Source: Candidatus Sumerlaeota bacterium (GTDB taxonomy: Bacteria; Sumerlaeota; Sumerlaeia; SLMS01; JAHLLQ01). From it: a DNA stretch of 64,000 nt. This document shows, in pieces, positions 8,674-17,611 of the stretch. The stretch is from assembly GCA_030156535.1 (NCBI GenBank), contig JASGMJ010000003.1, positions 142,772-206,771 of the forward strand, read 5' to 3'. A model generated the notes under the pieces. The model was not told where the DNA came from. It saw only the letters and a program-made list of their open reading frames with translations, and searched no databases. Numbering within the stretch: the first letter of the stretch is position 1; every line of letters begins with the position of its first letter. Made by a program: the position numbers and the translations under genes.

Positions 8674-10881
8674 CTATTGGATGACCCAGTTGCTCGATGC
8701 AGTGGTCTTCGAATCATAGGAGCGCAGCACGCGGCCGGAGAGCGTGCCGGTGTACGTGCCATTGCTGACGGCCACCTCGCCGTTGACAAGCACGAACGGG
8801 ATGCCCAGCGGCGTCGTGGATGGCGAGTCGAACGTGGCGCGATCGATCACCTCGTCGGGGTCGAGCACGACGATGTCGGCGAAGAAGCCGGTCTCGATGC
8901 GGCCGCGTGCCTGCTCGAGCAGGCGGAACTGGCGCGCGGCAAGGGTTGACGTCTTGCGGATGCACTCTTGCTGGTCGAAGAAACCGAGTTCGCGGCCGTA
9001 GGTGCCCCAGAGGCGCGGGAACGTTCCCTGGCCACGCGGATGGCTGCCCGTTGGCCCGTCGGATCCCATCATCACGCGCGGATGAACGATGAACGTGCGC
9101 ACGTCGTCCTCCTGCATGGTGTGATAGATGGCACTGGCGCCGCTGCGGCCGATGTTATCGATGATGACGTCTTCGGGGTCCTTGCCAAGGGACGTGGCGA
9201 CGTCACTGAGATACTGACGGGCGTAGCTCCCTGAGATCAGGTAGACGCGGTCGGCCCCGCCACGCCCGGCGATGAGATCGCGAATGCCCTGCTCCAGTTC
9301 CTCGCGGCGATTGTTGACGGCGTCGCTCCAGTTCGATTCGGCCCAGTCGGGAATCAGAACGTCGATGGTGGTTTGCGAGGCGGTGTAGGGATACTGATCG
9401 AGCCAGACATCCACGCCGTCGGCGATGGCCTGGTCGACGAGTGCGAGGAACTCATCCGAGAACCCCCAGACCGCAGGCCCCACGCACTTGGCGTGCGAGA
9501 TCTGAACGCGTGCGCCGCTCTCGCGGCCGATGCGGAGAGCTTCCTCGACGGCGGCAAGCACGTCTTCGCCCTCTGAGCGCATGTGCGTGGCGTAGAGTCC
9601 GCCTTCTTCCTTCGCGGCGGCGGCGAGCTCGATGACTTCCTCGGTCGTTGAATTGAACCCGGAATAGTAGATCAGCCCAGTGGAAAACCCGAACGCACCG
9701 GCCTGCATCCCGGTGGCGATGTTGGCCTTCATCTGCTGCATTTGCGCAGGGGTGGGGGTCGTGCCGCTGAGTCCCACGTTGGCGCGGAGCTGGTTGTGCC
9801 CGATCAGGCCAATGTAGTTCGTGCCGAGGCGTCCGGCGAGGCCGTCGTAGGTGGAGCCGAGGGTGGGAATCGAGGGCGAGGCCCCGCAGTTGCCGTTGAC
9901 CATCGTGGTGACGCCCTGGCGGAGGTACTGGGCGTTGGCGCTGGCGCCGTCGGCATGGCAATGCGTGTCGATGAAGCCGGGGACGACCAACAGCCCCGTG
10001 GCGTCGATGGTGCGGCTGGCGGTTGCGCCGTCGAGTTCGCCGATGGCGGCGATGCGGTCGCTCCGGATGCCAACGTCAGCCTGCACCGGATCGGAGTCGC
10101 CGTCGCGGTAGACCGTGCCGTTGAGAATGAGAACGTCGTAGTCGGCTTCGGGCAAGGGAGTGAACTCGGCGGTGAAGTCGTCGAAGTATCCAGCGTAGTC
10201 ACCGTTGCTGTACGTGTAGAATCCCGCGCCGCCGTTGCGCAGAGCAAGGCTTAGCGTGCCCGTCGCCGCGGGAGCGTCCATATCGTCGACGTAGGCGGAG
10301 ACCGTGTTGCCTTCGACTGTGAGGCGGAAGCGATGCCAGCCACTCGGCCATGACGTGCCGTTGACGATGTAGCCCTGGGTGGCGGCGCCGTGTTGCGCGG
10401 GGTCGATGCCGAGGTAATCCCAGGACACGCCGTCGTGGGCCTGAAGCTTCACCCAGCCGTCGCCGCTGTCGCCCGGCTCCTGGTGGTCGGGGTCCCAGGC
10501 GAGACGGATCATGTGGACGCTGCCGCTTTGTGAAGCGCTCGCCACGATGCCCTGATAGCCCCCGTGTTTGACGGCGCCGTCGTTGCCTTCGCAGAAGACC
10601 CACGCCTCGGCCGTCATGTCCGTGGCGGGGCCACCGGTCAGCGCGAGATGAACGCCACCGGTGTTCTCATCCGCTGCTTGTTGGAAAACCCCCAGGCCGC
10701 CGTTGGGCAGAGCAATCCCGGAGAGGCGCGGTGCGGTGGCCGCTTCAATGACACTGCCGGTGCCGTCGGCGATGGTCCAGGGCAGCGCGTCGGTGGGAGT
10801 CTCGAAGTCGTCGGCGACCGATTCGGCGCTCGAGAGCGCCGCGAAGGAGGAAACACAGAGGCCAATAAGCAGGCATCGCAT
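8674..10881 (-). CDS. Secreted N-acyl-D-amino-acid deacylase-family amidohydrolase with N-terminal concanavalin-like domain
   Basis: A 735-aa exported enzyme. A signal peptide (MRCLLIGLCVSSFAALSSA) leads into a beta-rich domain of about 200 residues (DDFETPTDALPW... to YAGYFDDFTAEF), which looks like a concanavalin/LamG-type domain. The amidohydrolase part begins near 250 (DVLILNGTVYRDG) with the metal motif VPGFIDTHCHADG. It continues with ATHMRSEG, QISHAKCVGP, and the D-aminoacylase signature MGSDGPTGSHPRGQGTFPR. Family members hydrolyse N-acyl-D-amino acids or related amides. The fifth codon is taken as start because a GGAG site precedes it. The added N-terminal domain and signal peptide are unusual. 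The MpaA-like gene lies 37 nt upstream in the same direction. Confidence 0.87.
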   Translation of the reverse strand: MRCLLIGLCVSSFAALSSAESVADDFETPTDALPWTIADGTGSVIEAATAPRLSGIALPNGGLGVFQQAADENTGGVHLALTGGPATDMTAEAWVFCEGNDGAVKHGGYQGIVASASQSGSVHMIRLAWDPDHQEPGDSGDGWVKLQAHDGVSWDYLGIDPAQHGAATQGYIVNGTSWPSGWHRFRLTVEGNTVSAYVDDMDAPAATGTLSLALRNGGAGFYTYSNGDYAGYFDDFTAEFTPLPEADYDVLILNGTVYRDGDSDPVQADVGIRSDRIAAIGELDGATASRTIDATGLLVVPGFIDTHCHADGASANAQYLRQGVTTMVNGNCGASPSIPTLGSTYDGLAGRLGTNYIGLIGHNQLRANVGLSGTTPTPAQMQQMKANIATGMQAGAFGFSTGLIYYSGFNSTTEEVIELAAAAKEEGGLYATHMRSEGEDVLAAVEEALRIGRESGARVQISHAKCVGPAVWGFSDEFLALVDQAIADGVDVWLDQYPYTASQTTIDVLIPDWAESNWSDAVNNRREELEQGIRDLIAGRGGADRVYLISGSYARQYLSDVATSLGKDPEDVIIDNIGRSGASAIYHTMQEDDVRTFIVHPRVMMGSDGPTGSHPRGQGTFPRLWGTYGRELGFFDQQECIRKTSTLAARQFRLLEQARGRIETGFFADIVVLDPDEVIDRATFDSPSTTPLGIPFVLVNGEVAVSNGTYTGTLSGRVLRSYDSKTTASSNWVIQ

Positions 10882-10918
10882 GGGGCGCTCCAAGGCTTGC
10901 AGGATTTTGCGAAGGCCG

Positions 10919-11734
10919 CTACTCCGCCTCGTTCAGGTCCTCCAGGTTGCAGTTCACAAACGCCAGCAACCCATCGCGGTTGACCCGCCACATTTCATCG
11001 AAGGCTGCGGAATCGGGGGTGCCACGCGGCAATTCCAGAGTGACCATCGGAATGCCAAGTTCCTTGCCCGCATAGGTTCCATAGGACCCCGGCGTGGGGT
11101 AGCCGATGTAGGGTTCGACCGGGTAGCCGTTGTACTCGGCGAGGAGTTCGGCGAGCGCGAGGCCGTTGGGGCCGTCGTTGTTGTTGCACTTGCGGGGCTG
11201 ATGAACGGTGAGGATCTTGTCCGGCTGCACCTCGGCCATGAGCTTGAGAACCGTGCGTGTCTCGGGCTCCGAGGCGGGGGCCTCGCCGAAGTCCACGTGG
11301 CCGCGTCTGCCGGGTTGCTGGCCCCAGTTGCTGGTGGGGTAGTTTCTGTTCAGATCGACGTCGCGGGCGTTGTTGCGCGTGCCGTGCACAAGGCCATCGG
11401 GGTTGAGGATTGGGACGATGACGACTTTCTTCCCCTCCGCGATGAGCGTGGGATCGTTGTGCAGCAGGTTGGCGAACTCGTAGCCGAAGCGCGGGGTGCT
11501 GGACTCGTTGCCGTGGAAGCACGTGAAGAAGAGCGTCACGTCATCGCCGTCGCCGAACTCAGCCATGTAGATCGGGCGATTCTCGACCGAGCGCCCGACT
11601 TCCTCCCACGCAATGTGGCGGAACTGATGATGATACGTCTCGTCGATTGCATTGTCCGCGGACGTTTTGGCCTGACCACGGGCGCAGGCCGTTGCCAGCA
11701 GAAGCAGAAAAGCGAGTGTGGCGAATCGCAGCAC
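10919..11734 (-). CDS. M14-family zinc carboxypeptidase, MpaA-like lipoprotein
   Basis: A 271-aa M14 metallopeptidase. Zn ligands and catalytic residues are visible: His74 and Glu77 in FHGNES, NPDG at 111-114, DVDLNRNYP at 125-133, the third ligand His178 in TVHQP, and the catalytic Glu234 in TLELP. The family context suggests murein peptide amidase activity (cleaving the gamma-D-Glu-meso-DAP bond), but that is inferred. The N-terminus LLLLATAC is a lipobox (Cys17), so the protein should sit on a membrane rather than in the cytoplasm like E. coli MpaA. It heads a likely operon with the D-aminoacylase-like and thioesterase genes, which fits peptide or murein scavenging. Confidence 0.85.
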   Translation of the reverse strand: MLRFATLAFLLLLATACARGQAKTSADNAIDETYHHQFRHIAWEEVGRSVENRPIYMAEFGDGDDVTLFFTCFHGNESSTPRFGYEFANLLHNDPTLIAEGKKVVIVPILNPDGLVHGTRNNARDVDLNRNYPTSNWGQQPGRRGHVDFGEAPASEPETRTVLKLMAEVQPDKILTVHQPRKCNNNDGPNGLALAELLAEYNGYPVEPYIGYPTPGSYGTYAGKELGIPMVTLELPRGTPDSAAFDEMWRVNRDGLLAFVNCNLEDLNEAE

Positions 11735-11939
11735 GGCAGACCTCGTTCATTGTGGCATGGTTTCCGATGAACCGAATCCTACTTTGTCGTGCAGGTATGG
11801 CGAGGGGAATATGCGCCGTCGCCCGTCCAGAAGGGTTTCGTTTTGATCAGTGGCGGGAACGGGATCGTCCTCTTGCGGCCGCCCAGGGATCAGAGGCACG
11901 TTTCGCAAACAGGTCAGGCAGAAACAGGAGGCGGCGCGC

Positions 11940-12764
11940 ATGACGGGCGAATGGAAACGGATGGCGGGGACGAATGGCCTGCCGCGGATCGTGTTCGACG
12001 ACGGAACGGTCGCGGCCGAGTTGTATCTGAACGGTGCGCACCTGACGGCGGTGGAAAACCGCCGGACGGGGCGTTCGCTGCTGTGGCTGCTGCCGGATGC
12101 TGAGTTCCTGCCCGGGCGCGCCATTCGCGGCGGCGTGCCGCTCATCTTCCCGTGGTTTGGCAAGCATCCCGATCCGTCAATGCCGGGGCATGGCTTTGCG
12201 CGTAACCGGACGTGGACGGTGGCCGCGACGGCGGGCAATCGCGCCGAATTGACGCTGGAGGATTGCGAGGAGACGCGCGCGCTGTGGCCGCATCGGTTTC
12301 GGGCACGCCTGGGCGTCGAGGTCTCCGAGGGCGGCGTGGCGATGGACCTGACGATCGCGAACACGGATTCCGCCGCGTTCACCTACGAGGCCGGGTACCA
12401 TCCGTACTTCGCCGTGGGCGATGTGCGCGACGTGCAGGTGGAGGGACTTGAAGGGTGCCGGTATCTGGACAAGATACTGGGCGGCGAGGCCGTACAGCAG
12501 GGCGGCGTGCGCTTTCCCGGCGTGATCGACCGCGTGTACGTCGAGCCGGCCGGCGATGCGGTGATTCGCGAGGGCGCCGAGGCACGCGTGCGCGTATCGC
12601 GCTCGGAGGCGCGGGAAATTGTTGTGTGGAATCCGGGTGGTGGGAGAAACGGCTCGCCTGCGCCGCCATTCGTCTGCGTCGAACCGGCGACATGTGTGGA
12701 ACACCGCGTGACAATCGGGTCCGGAGAGGAACACACGATGGCCACGCGGTTTGAGTGGATCTGA
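11940..12764 (+). CDS. Aldose 1-epimerase family, glucose-6-phosphate 1-epimerase-like (YeaD type)
   Basis: A 274-aa galactose-mutarotase-fold protein. YeaD-type motifs are present: GAHLTAVENRRTGRSLLWL near 30, IRGGVPLIFPWFG near 63, PGHGFARNRTW near 82 with the conserved His and Arg, GYHPYFAVGD near 152 (catalytic His), and WNPGG...CVEPATC near 230 (catalytic Glu). It would interconvert alpha and beta anomers of hexose 6-phosphates. The start ATG is preceded by a strong AGGAGG site. The gene ends 11 bp before the convergent antiporter gene. Confidence 0.87.
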   Translation: MTGEWKRMAGTNGLPRIVFDDGTVAAELYLNGAHLTAVENRRTGRSLLWLLPDAEFLPGRAIRGGVPLIFPWFGKHPDPSMPGHGFARNRTWTVAATAGNRAELTLEDCEETRALWPHRFRARLGVEVSEGGVAMDLTIANTDSAAFTYEAGYHPYFAVGDVRDVQVEGLEGCRYLDKILGGEAVQQGGVRFPGVIDRVYVEPAGDAVIREGAEARVRVSRSEAREIVVWNPGGGRNGSPAPPFVCVEPATCVEHRVTIGSGEEHTMATRFEWI

Positions 12765-12775
12765 GAAGGGTCTCC

Positions 12776-14191
12776 TTAGGCCGTTGCGTCCTTCGGCAGG
12801 CGCGTCAGGCAGGCCTTGAGCAGCGGCGGCGTGACGAATGTCGTCAGCACAACCATGATGACGATGGCGGAGAAGGTGCCCGGAGAGACGACGCCGAGCG
12901 CCAGCCCGATGTTCGCGAAGATGAGCCCGACTTCGCCGCGCGGAATCATGCCGACTCCCACCGTGATGCGTGACCACAGTGGCCCGCGCACGGTCAGGGC
13001 GCATGCGAGCTTGCCGAGAACGGCGGCCACCGTGAGCGCCGATGCCAGCAGAAGCACCTCGACATTCAGAAACGTTTCCAGCCGCACCTGGATGCCCATC
13101 TGCACAAAGAAGATGGGCACGAAGATGATCGTGAGCGGATAGAGGAGATGGTGCAGGGCCTCGGTGCTGCTCGAGTATTTGTCGTCGAATGTGAAGTGCG
13201 TGAGGTGGCGGTCTTCGAGAATAAGGCCCGCGGCAAACGCGCCGACGATCGTGGCGAGACCGACTTTGTTGGCAATGAACGAAAGGAGAAAGCAGAAGCC
13301 GAGAGCGGAGGTGAGCACGAGACGGCCCCCGCGAAAGCGCGCAATGTGGCGGAACACGGGAGGGAGTGCAAAGAGGCCGAGGACGATGGAGGCGACGAGG
13401 AAGAGCAGCGCCTTGAATGTGACGAGGGTCGCGAGGGCGAGGACACCGCCGCCTTCGCCCTTGCCCGCGCCGGTGATGATGCCACCGACGACGGCGAGCA
13501 CGATGAGGCCGAGAACGTCGTCGATCACGGCGGCACCAAGCACGATGCGCGACTCACGGCGGTCGAGCTCGGCGAGATCCTTCAGCACGCGCGCGGTGAT
13601 GCCGACGCTCGTCGCGGAGAGCGCGGCGCCGAGGAACATGTGCACGTGAACGGGATTCACGCCGGGGGGCAGATCGTGCAGCAGCAGGGCGCTGGCCGCC
13701 CACCCGAGCGCAAAGGGAACGGCGACGCCCGTGAAGGCGACGATCACCGAAGCCCAGCCGACTTTCAGCAGGTCGAGCAGGCGCGTCTCCAGCCCGACTT
13801 CAAACAGCAGCAGGATCACGCCGATACGCGCGAGAATGTCGATGTGCGAGCCCGTGAGACGCGCATCGGAAATCAGTTGCACGGGCACGAGGCCGCCGAG
13901 CGGCAACAAGGAGAGCGCGCCAATCGCAACACCGGTGAGCAGTTCGCCGAGCACGGGCGGCTGGCCGATGCGCTCGGCGAAGTGCCCGCCAAGCCGCGCG
14001 ACGAAGATGATGACAAGTAGCTCCAGGATGACGTTGACCACGGGGTCAACGTGCCCCGCGCCCCCGGAGGCCGCGCCGTGCCCGTCGCCGGCGAGTGCCT
14101 GGCTCACGGCAAGCGCCAACCCAATCAGGAGCGGAATCACCATGAATGTAAAACGACGACTGCGTTGCGAAGAGGAAGAAGAAGGGGACAT
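12776..14191 (-). CDS. CPA2-family Na+/H+ (or K+/H+) antiporter, NapA/KefB-like
   Basis: A 471-aa membrane protein with about 12-13 hydrophobic helices and no cytoplasmic TrkA domain, so it is the NapA-like short form. Family motifs: PPVLGELLTGVAIG, LFEVGLETRL, ALSATSVGITARVLKDL and VIDDVLGLIVL. The double Asp in IDD is the mark of electrogenic NapA/NhaA-type exchangers, whereas electroneutral ones have a single charged pair. A first hydrophobic segment (VIPLLIGLALAVSQALAG) may be a signal or extra helix. Three in-frame Met codons (14239, 14191, 14143) compete; I chose the middle one. The ion transported cannot be told. Confidence 0.87.
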   Translation of the reverse strand: MSPSSSSSQRSRRFTFMVIPLLIGLALAVSQALAGDGHGAASGGAGHVDPVVNVILELLVIIFVARLGGHFAERIGQPPVLGELLTGVAIGALSLLPLGGLVPVQLISDARLTGSHIDILARIGVILLLFEVGLETRLLDLLKVGWASVIVAFTGVAVPFALGWAASALLLHDLPPGVNPVHVHMFLGAALSATSVGITARVLKDLAELDRRESRIVLGAAVIDDVLGLIVLAVVGGIITGAGKGEGGGVLALATLVTFKALLFLVASIVLGLFALPPVFRHIARFRGGRLVLTSALGFCFLLSFIANKVGLATIVGAFAAGLILEDRHLTHFTFDDKYSSSTEALHHLLYPLTIIFVPIFFVQMGIQVRLETFLNVEVLLLASALTVAAVLGKLACALTVRGPLWSRITVGVGMIPRGEVGLIFANIGLALGVVSPGTFSAIVIMVVLTTFVTPPLLKACLTRLPKDATA

Positions 14192-14489
14192 GAGAACCGT
14201 TCGGTTGTCGACCCGCGAGAGATTCTTGCGCGGGGACACGGCGGTTGAGAGGCACCACGAGAGCCCTTGGGGACAAGCCGGATAATATTGCTTGGGGCAT
14301 GAATGTTTGATTTGAAGGCGGACCGCTTTATTTGACGCTCAGCGTTTGCAAAGAGTACGGCTTTGCGAGCGGCGCGCGTAGTGCGACGAATCCAATCGTG
14401 ATGTTCACCCTCACGTTCTTGCAGTCTCATGAGGCCAAGGAACATGAAGCCGTTTCCACTCACTTGCGCAGTGAATGGACTCGGCCCCC
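14192..14489. other. Intergenic region, nothing recognised
   Basis: About 300 bp between the antiporter start and the end of the small lipoprotein gene. GC content is lower than in the neighbouring genes. It must hold the antiporter promoter on the minus strand. I see no gene, hairpin or operator that I would defend. Confidence 0.4.
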
Positions 14490-14807
14490 TCACGTATCCA
14501 CGTACCAGTTGTGGCCAACCGGTTCCCACCAAATCTCGAACTGATCGGTAGCGTAGTCCCCCACGAAGAGCACGATTTCGCCGTCCTTCGTGCTGCATTT
14601 CCACGGGCCGTTGGGAGTCTGGTAGTTTTCGACCCCCGCCTCTTTCAGGCTGGTGGGAAGTGTACCCTTCTCCGCCTGGAATGCTTCGATCTTGGCGATG
14701 ATGCCGTCGCCCTGCTTCTTCATCGACGCAAGGCGATCGGCACTCGGAGGTGCCACGCATCCGGCAAACAACAGGCAAACGAGTAGCAGGCGGGCGAACT
14801 GTCTCAT
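14490..14807 (-). CDS. Small lipoprotein of unknown function
   Basis: This 105-aa product has a textbook lipoprotein signal (LLLVCLLFAGC, Cys17). It is followed by a short helix (ADRLASMKKQGDGIIAKIEAFQAEKGTLPTS) and a beta-rich tail with WKCSTKDGEIVLFVGDY and FEIWWEPVGHNWYVDT. The helix and 'Y.tp' spacing are reminiscent of pseudopilin-like soluble domains, but no family is claimed. An ATG with an upstream GGGAG fixes the start. The frame is open far upstream, but that part is antisense-like and is left out. It lies 59 bp after the yifB stop and could share its transcript. Confidence 0.7.
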   Translation of the reverse strand: MRQFARLLLVCLLFAGCVAPPSADRLASMKKQGDGIIAKIEAFQAEKGTLPTSLKEAGVENYQTPNGPWKCSTKDGEIVLFVGDYATDQFEIWWEPVGHNWYVDT

Positions 14808-14866
14808 GGTGCGCTCCCAAGACGCAAATAGCTCCGCCTTGTTTCGGTTCATCGTGTCCATTTCTC

Positions 14867-16405
14867 TCATCCCCTGTCGAGCGTTCGGTACTGCACGGCT
14901 TCGCTGATGTGTTCGGGGCCGATGGTGGGGGAGTCGGCGAGGTCGGCGATTGTGCGGGCGACCTTGAGAATGCGGTCGAAGGCGCGCGCGGAAAGGTTCC
15001 TGGCTTTCATGGCGGCTTCGAGCAACTGACCCGCTTCCGCGCCGAGAGGGCAGAGGTCGTCGAGATCGCGCCGCGTCATCTGGGCGTTGCAGTGCAGGCC
15101 GCGGCGTCCGGCGAAACGTTCGGTCTGGCGGGCGCGAGCGGCGGCGACGCGCTCGCGGATCGAGGCGCTCGTTTCGCCGCTGGGACGCGCGCGCAGTTCC
15201 TCGATCTTCACGGCGGGCACTTCGATGTGGATGTCGATTCGGTCGAGCAGCGGGCCGCTGATCTTCCCCGTGTAGCGCTGAATCTGGACCGGGTTGCAGA
15301 TGCACTGCTTCTCCGGGTGTCCGAAGTAGCCGCACGGGCACGGGTTCATCGCGGCGCACAGGATGAATTGCGCGGGGAAGGAGAGAGAAACCTGGGCACG
15401 GCTGATGTGGACGACCCCATCCTCCAGGGGCTGGCGCAGGACTTCGAGAACCTGACGCGAGAACTCGGGGAGTTCGTCGAGGAAAAGAACACCGTGGTGC
15501 GAGAGTGAAACCTCGCCGGGCTTGGGGATGATGCCGCCGCCGACGAGCGCAACGTGCGAGGCCGTGTGATGAGGCGAACGAAACGGGCGGCGCCGCACGA
15601 GACCGGTGCGGCCTCCGAGGTGCCCGGCAATGGAGTAAATCTTCGTCGTCTCGATGGCTTCCTCGAACGTCATCTCAGGCAGGATCGAGGGGAGGCGCTT
15701 GGCGAGCATCGTCTTGCCGCTGCCCGGCGGGCCGATCATCATGATGTTGTGCCCGCCTGCGGCGGCGACTTCGAGCGCGCGCTTGGCGCCCTCCTGGCCG
15801 CGCACATCGTGGAAATCGGGGGCGCGGACGTGGAGCCCCTCGCCGTCCTTGTGCGGCGCGGGCTGGTGCGGTGCGATGTCGAGTTCGCCGCGCAGGAAGG
15901 TGACGGCTTCGACGAGGCGTTCGACCGGGTAGATGGGGATGGCTTCGACGTGAGCGGCTTCGCCCGCGTTGGCGGCGGGAACGAGCAGGCCGTCGAGCCC
16001 CGCGTCGCGCGCGGCAATCGCCATGGGGAGCGCGCCGGGAACGCCGCGGATTCCGCCGTCGAGTCCGAGCTCACCGATGGCGCCGATGTGCCCGCGCGTG
16101 CCAGCCTCCAGCCAGCCGGTGCTGCGCAGCACCCCCAGCGCGATGGGCAGATCAAGGTGGGTGCCTTCCTTGCGCAGGTCGGCGGGGGCGAGGTTCACGG
16201 TGACGCGGCGCTGGCCCGTCTTGAAGCCCGAGTTCTTGAGGGCGGCCTTCACGCGCTCGCGGCTTTCGCGGATGGCGGCGTCGCCGAGCCCGACAACGGT
16301 CCACGCCGGCGTGTCGATGGTGTTGGCCTCGACGCTGTCGACTTCGACAGCGACGGGCACCGCGTCGATCCCCAGGATGGCGAAGGATGGCACCTGCGCA
16401 TTCAT
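14867..16405 (-). CDS. YifB/ComM-family Mg-chelatase-like AAA+ ATPase
   Basis: This 512-aa protein has the standard ComM/YifB layout: an N-terminal Lon-substrate-like domain (residues 1-170), an AAA+ core with P-loop GPPGSGKT at 225-232, Walker [12 protein letters not shown] near 310, the arginine-rich SPHHTAS loop, and the C-terminal Mg_chelatase_C domain ending in HISEAVQYR. Between them is a small Cys cluster ([15 protein letters not shown] near 365) typical of the family. ComM is a branch-migration helicase that helps integrate donor DNA during natural transformation; that role here is by family only. The frame is open for 93 codons upstream. I start at MNAQVPSF, where homologous sequence begins. 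Confidence 0.92.
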   Translation of the reverse strand: MNAQVPSFAILGIDAVPVAVEVDSVEANTIDTPAWTVVGLGDAAIRESRERVKAALKNSGFKTGQRRVTVNLAPADLRKEGTHLDLPIALGVLRSTGWLEAGTRGHIGAIGELGLDGGIRGVPGALPMAIAARDAGLDGLLVPAANAGEAAHVEAIPIYPVERLVEAVTFLRGELDIAPHQPAPHKDGEGLHVRAPDFHDVRGQEGAKRALEVAAAGGHNIMMIGPPGSGKTMLAKRLPSILPEMTFEEAIETTKIYSIAGHLGGRTGLVRRRPFRSPHHTASHVALVGGGIIPKPGEVSLSHHGVLFLDELPEFSRQVLEVLRQPLEDGVVHISRAQVSLSFPAQFILCAAMNPCPCGYFGHPEKQCICNPVQIQRYTGKISGPLLDRIDIHIEVPAVKIEELRARPSGETSASIRERVAAARARQTERFAGRRGLHCNAQMTRRDLDDLCPLGAEAGQLLEAAMKARNLSARAFDRILKVARTIADLADSPTIGPEHISEAVQYRTLDRG

Positions 16406-16469
16406 GGGAGCAGGAAAGAGGGAGGAGTCTTGGCGGGGCAACGAAGAAAATACGAAGAGAGCCCTCTCC

Positions 16470-17567
16470 CTACACGATTTCGAGGAAGTCCCGGTCGGGA
16501 AGTTGCGGGAACGGAGCGTGGGGCTCGGCCTGATACCAGTAGGCGACCGAGCAGATGTCGTCCTGCAGCGCGAGGTACCGCCCTTCGCCGGCGCGTGGCT
16601 CGCGCCATCCGAGTGCCTGCATGGTGACGCGCAGGTCCTTCTCGAAGCGGATGGGATCGGGCAGGTGCCAGCGGTACATGCCAAAGCGTCGCCCGGCCTT
16701 TGTCTGGCCGTCGCCGCTGACGTGCTGGTGCAGGCCGAGGAAGGGGGTGGAGTAGAGTTTGTAGGTGCCCGGCGGTTCCTCGAAGTTCCACGCGCCGCCG
16801 AAGTAGTCCTCGGTGCCGGTGCCGCAGATCGTGGGGTACTTCTTGTCGCCGTCCATGTAGAACTTGATCTCGCCCTCGCCCCACCAGCCGGTGCTGTTGG
16901 CCTGCCATCCCATGTAGGTTCCGGCGTAGTGCCCCTTGCCCTTCACGCCGTCGAGCAGGGTGTGGACTTCCTTGTAGGCGAGCGGCTTGCTGCGGCGCCA
17001 TTGGGCGTGGAGGTAGGCGGCGTTGGCGGGCACGTCGGTGAGCGAGTAGGTTACCTGGTAGTAGAGCGCGCCGCAGTCGTCGCCGGTAAGGTTCTCGACG
17101 GTGATGCGGGCGGACTTGCGGAAGGGCATGGGCCAGTAGGAGTTCAGGCCCGAGCCGGGGTTGACGCAGATGGGAATGCTGGCGACGAAGCTGCGCTCGT
17201 TCCACCCCATGCAGAAGAAGTCGCCGAGGGGCGTTTCGATCGACGGGGTTTCCTCGCCGTCCCAATAGACGCGCAGGACGAGCTTGCGCCAGTTCATGTG
17301 GTGGGTGGTCAGCCAGATGTGCTGGATGACGCCGGGGCCTTCGATCTCGGCCATGGTGAAGAGCTGGTGGGGCTTGATGATGACGGCGGGATTGCACTTC
17401 CACCCGGGGCCCAGGTCGCGGGCGCAGGGATAGGCGACGCCCTTCTCACCGGACTTGTCGCCGCCGCCCTTTGCGCCCGTGGGATTCTCCGCCGAAATCG
17501 AGCGCGTCTTTGCGTCCGAAAGCAGCGCAATACCGTCGAGACCGAAACCCCTACCGAAGATGCTCAT
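16470..17567 (-). CDS. GH172 (DUF2961) family glycoside hydrolase
   Basis: A 365-aa protein of the DUF2961 family, now GH172, whose characterised member is a difructose dianhydride I synthase/hydrolase. Recognisable segments: [11 protein letters not shown] near 78, [21 protein letters not shown] near 97, the [23 protein letters not shown] block near 126, and [14 protein letters not shown] near 253. There is no signal peptide, so it probably acts inside the cell. It is the third gene of the minus-strand half of the sugar module, 44 nt after xylA. The natural substrate is unknown; a fructose- or arabinose-containing glycan is possible given the family. Confidence 0.88.
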   Translation of the reverse strand: MSIFGRGFGLDGIALLSDAKTRSISAENPTGAKGGGDKSGEKGVAYPCARDLGPGWKCNPAVIIKPHQLFTMAEIEGPGVIQHIWLTTHHMNWRKLVLRVYWDGEETPSIETPLGDFFCMGWNERSFVASIPICVNPGSGLNSYWPMPFRKSARITVENLTGDDCGALYYQVTYSLTDVPANAAYLHAQWRRSKPLAYKEVHTLLDGVKGKGHYAGTYMGWQANSTGWWGEGEIKFYMDGDKKYPTICGTGTEDYFGGAWNFEEPPGTYKLYSTPFLGLHQHVSGDGQTKAGRRFGMYRWHLPDPIRFEKDLRVTMQALGWREPRAGEGRYLALQDDICSVAYWYQAEPHAPFPQLPDRDFLEIV

Positions 17568-17611
17568 GCCCGTGCCCTTTCCGATGTGCGTTGTGGGTGA
17601 AGCCTCCGTGT

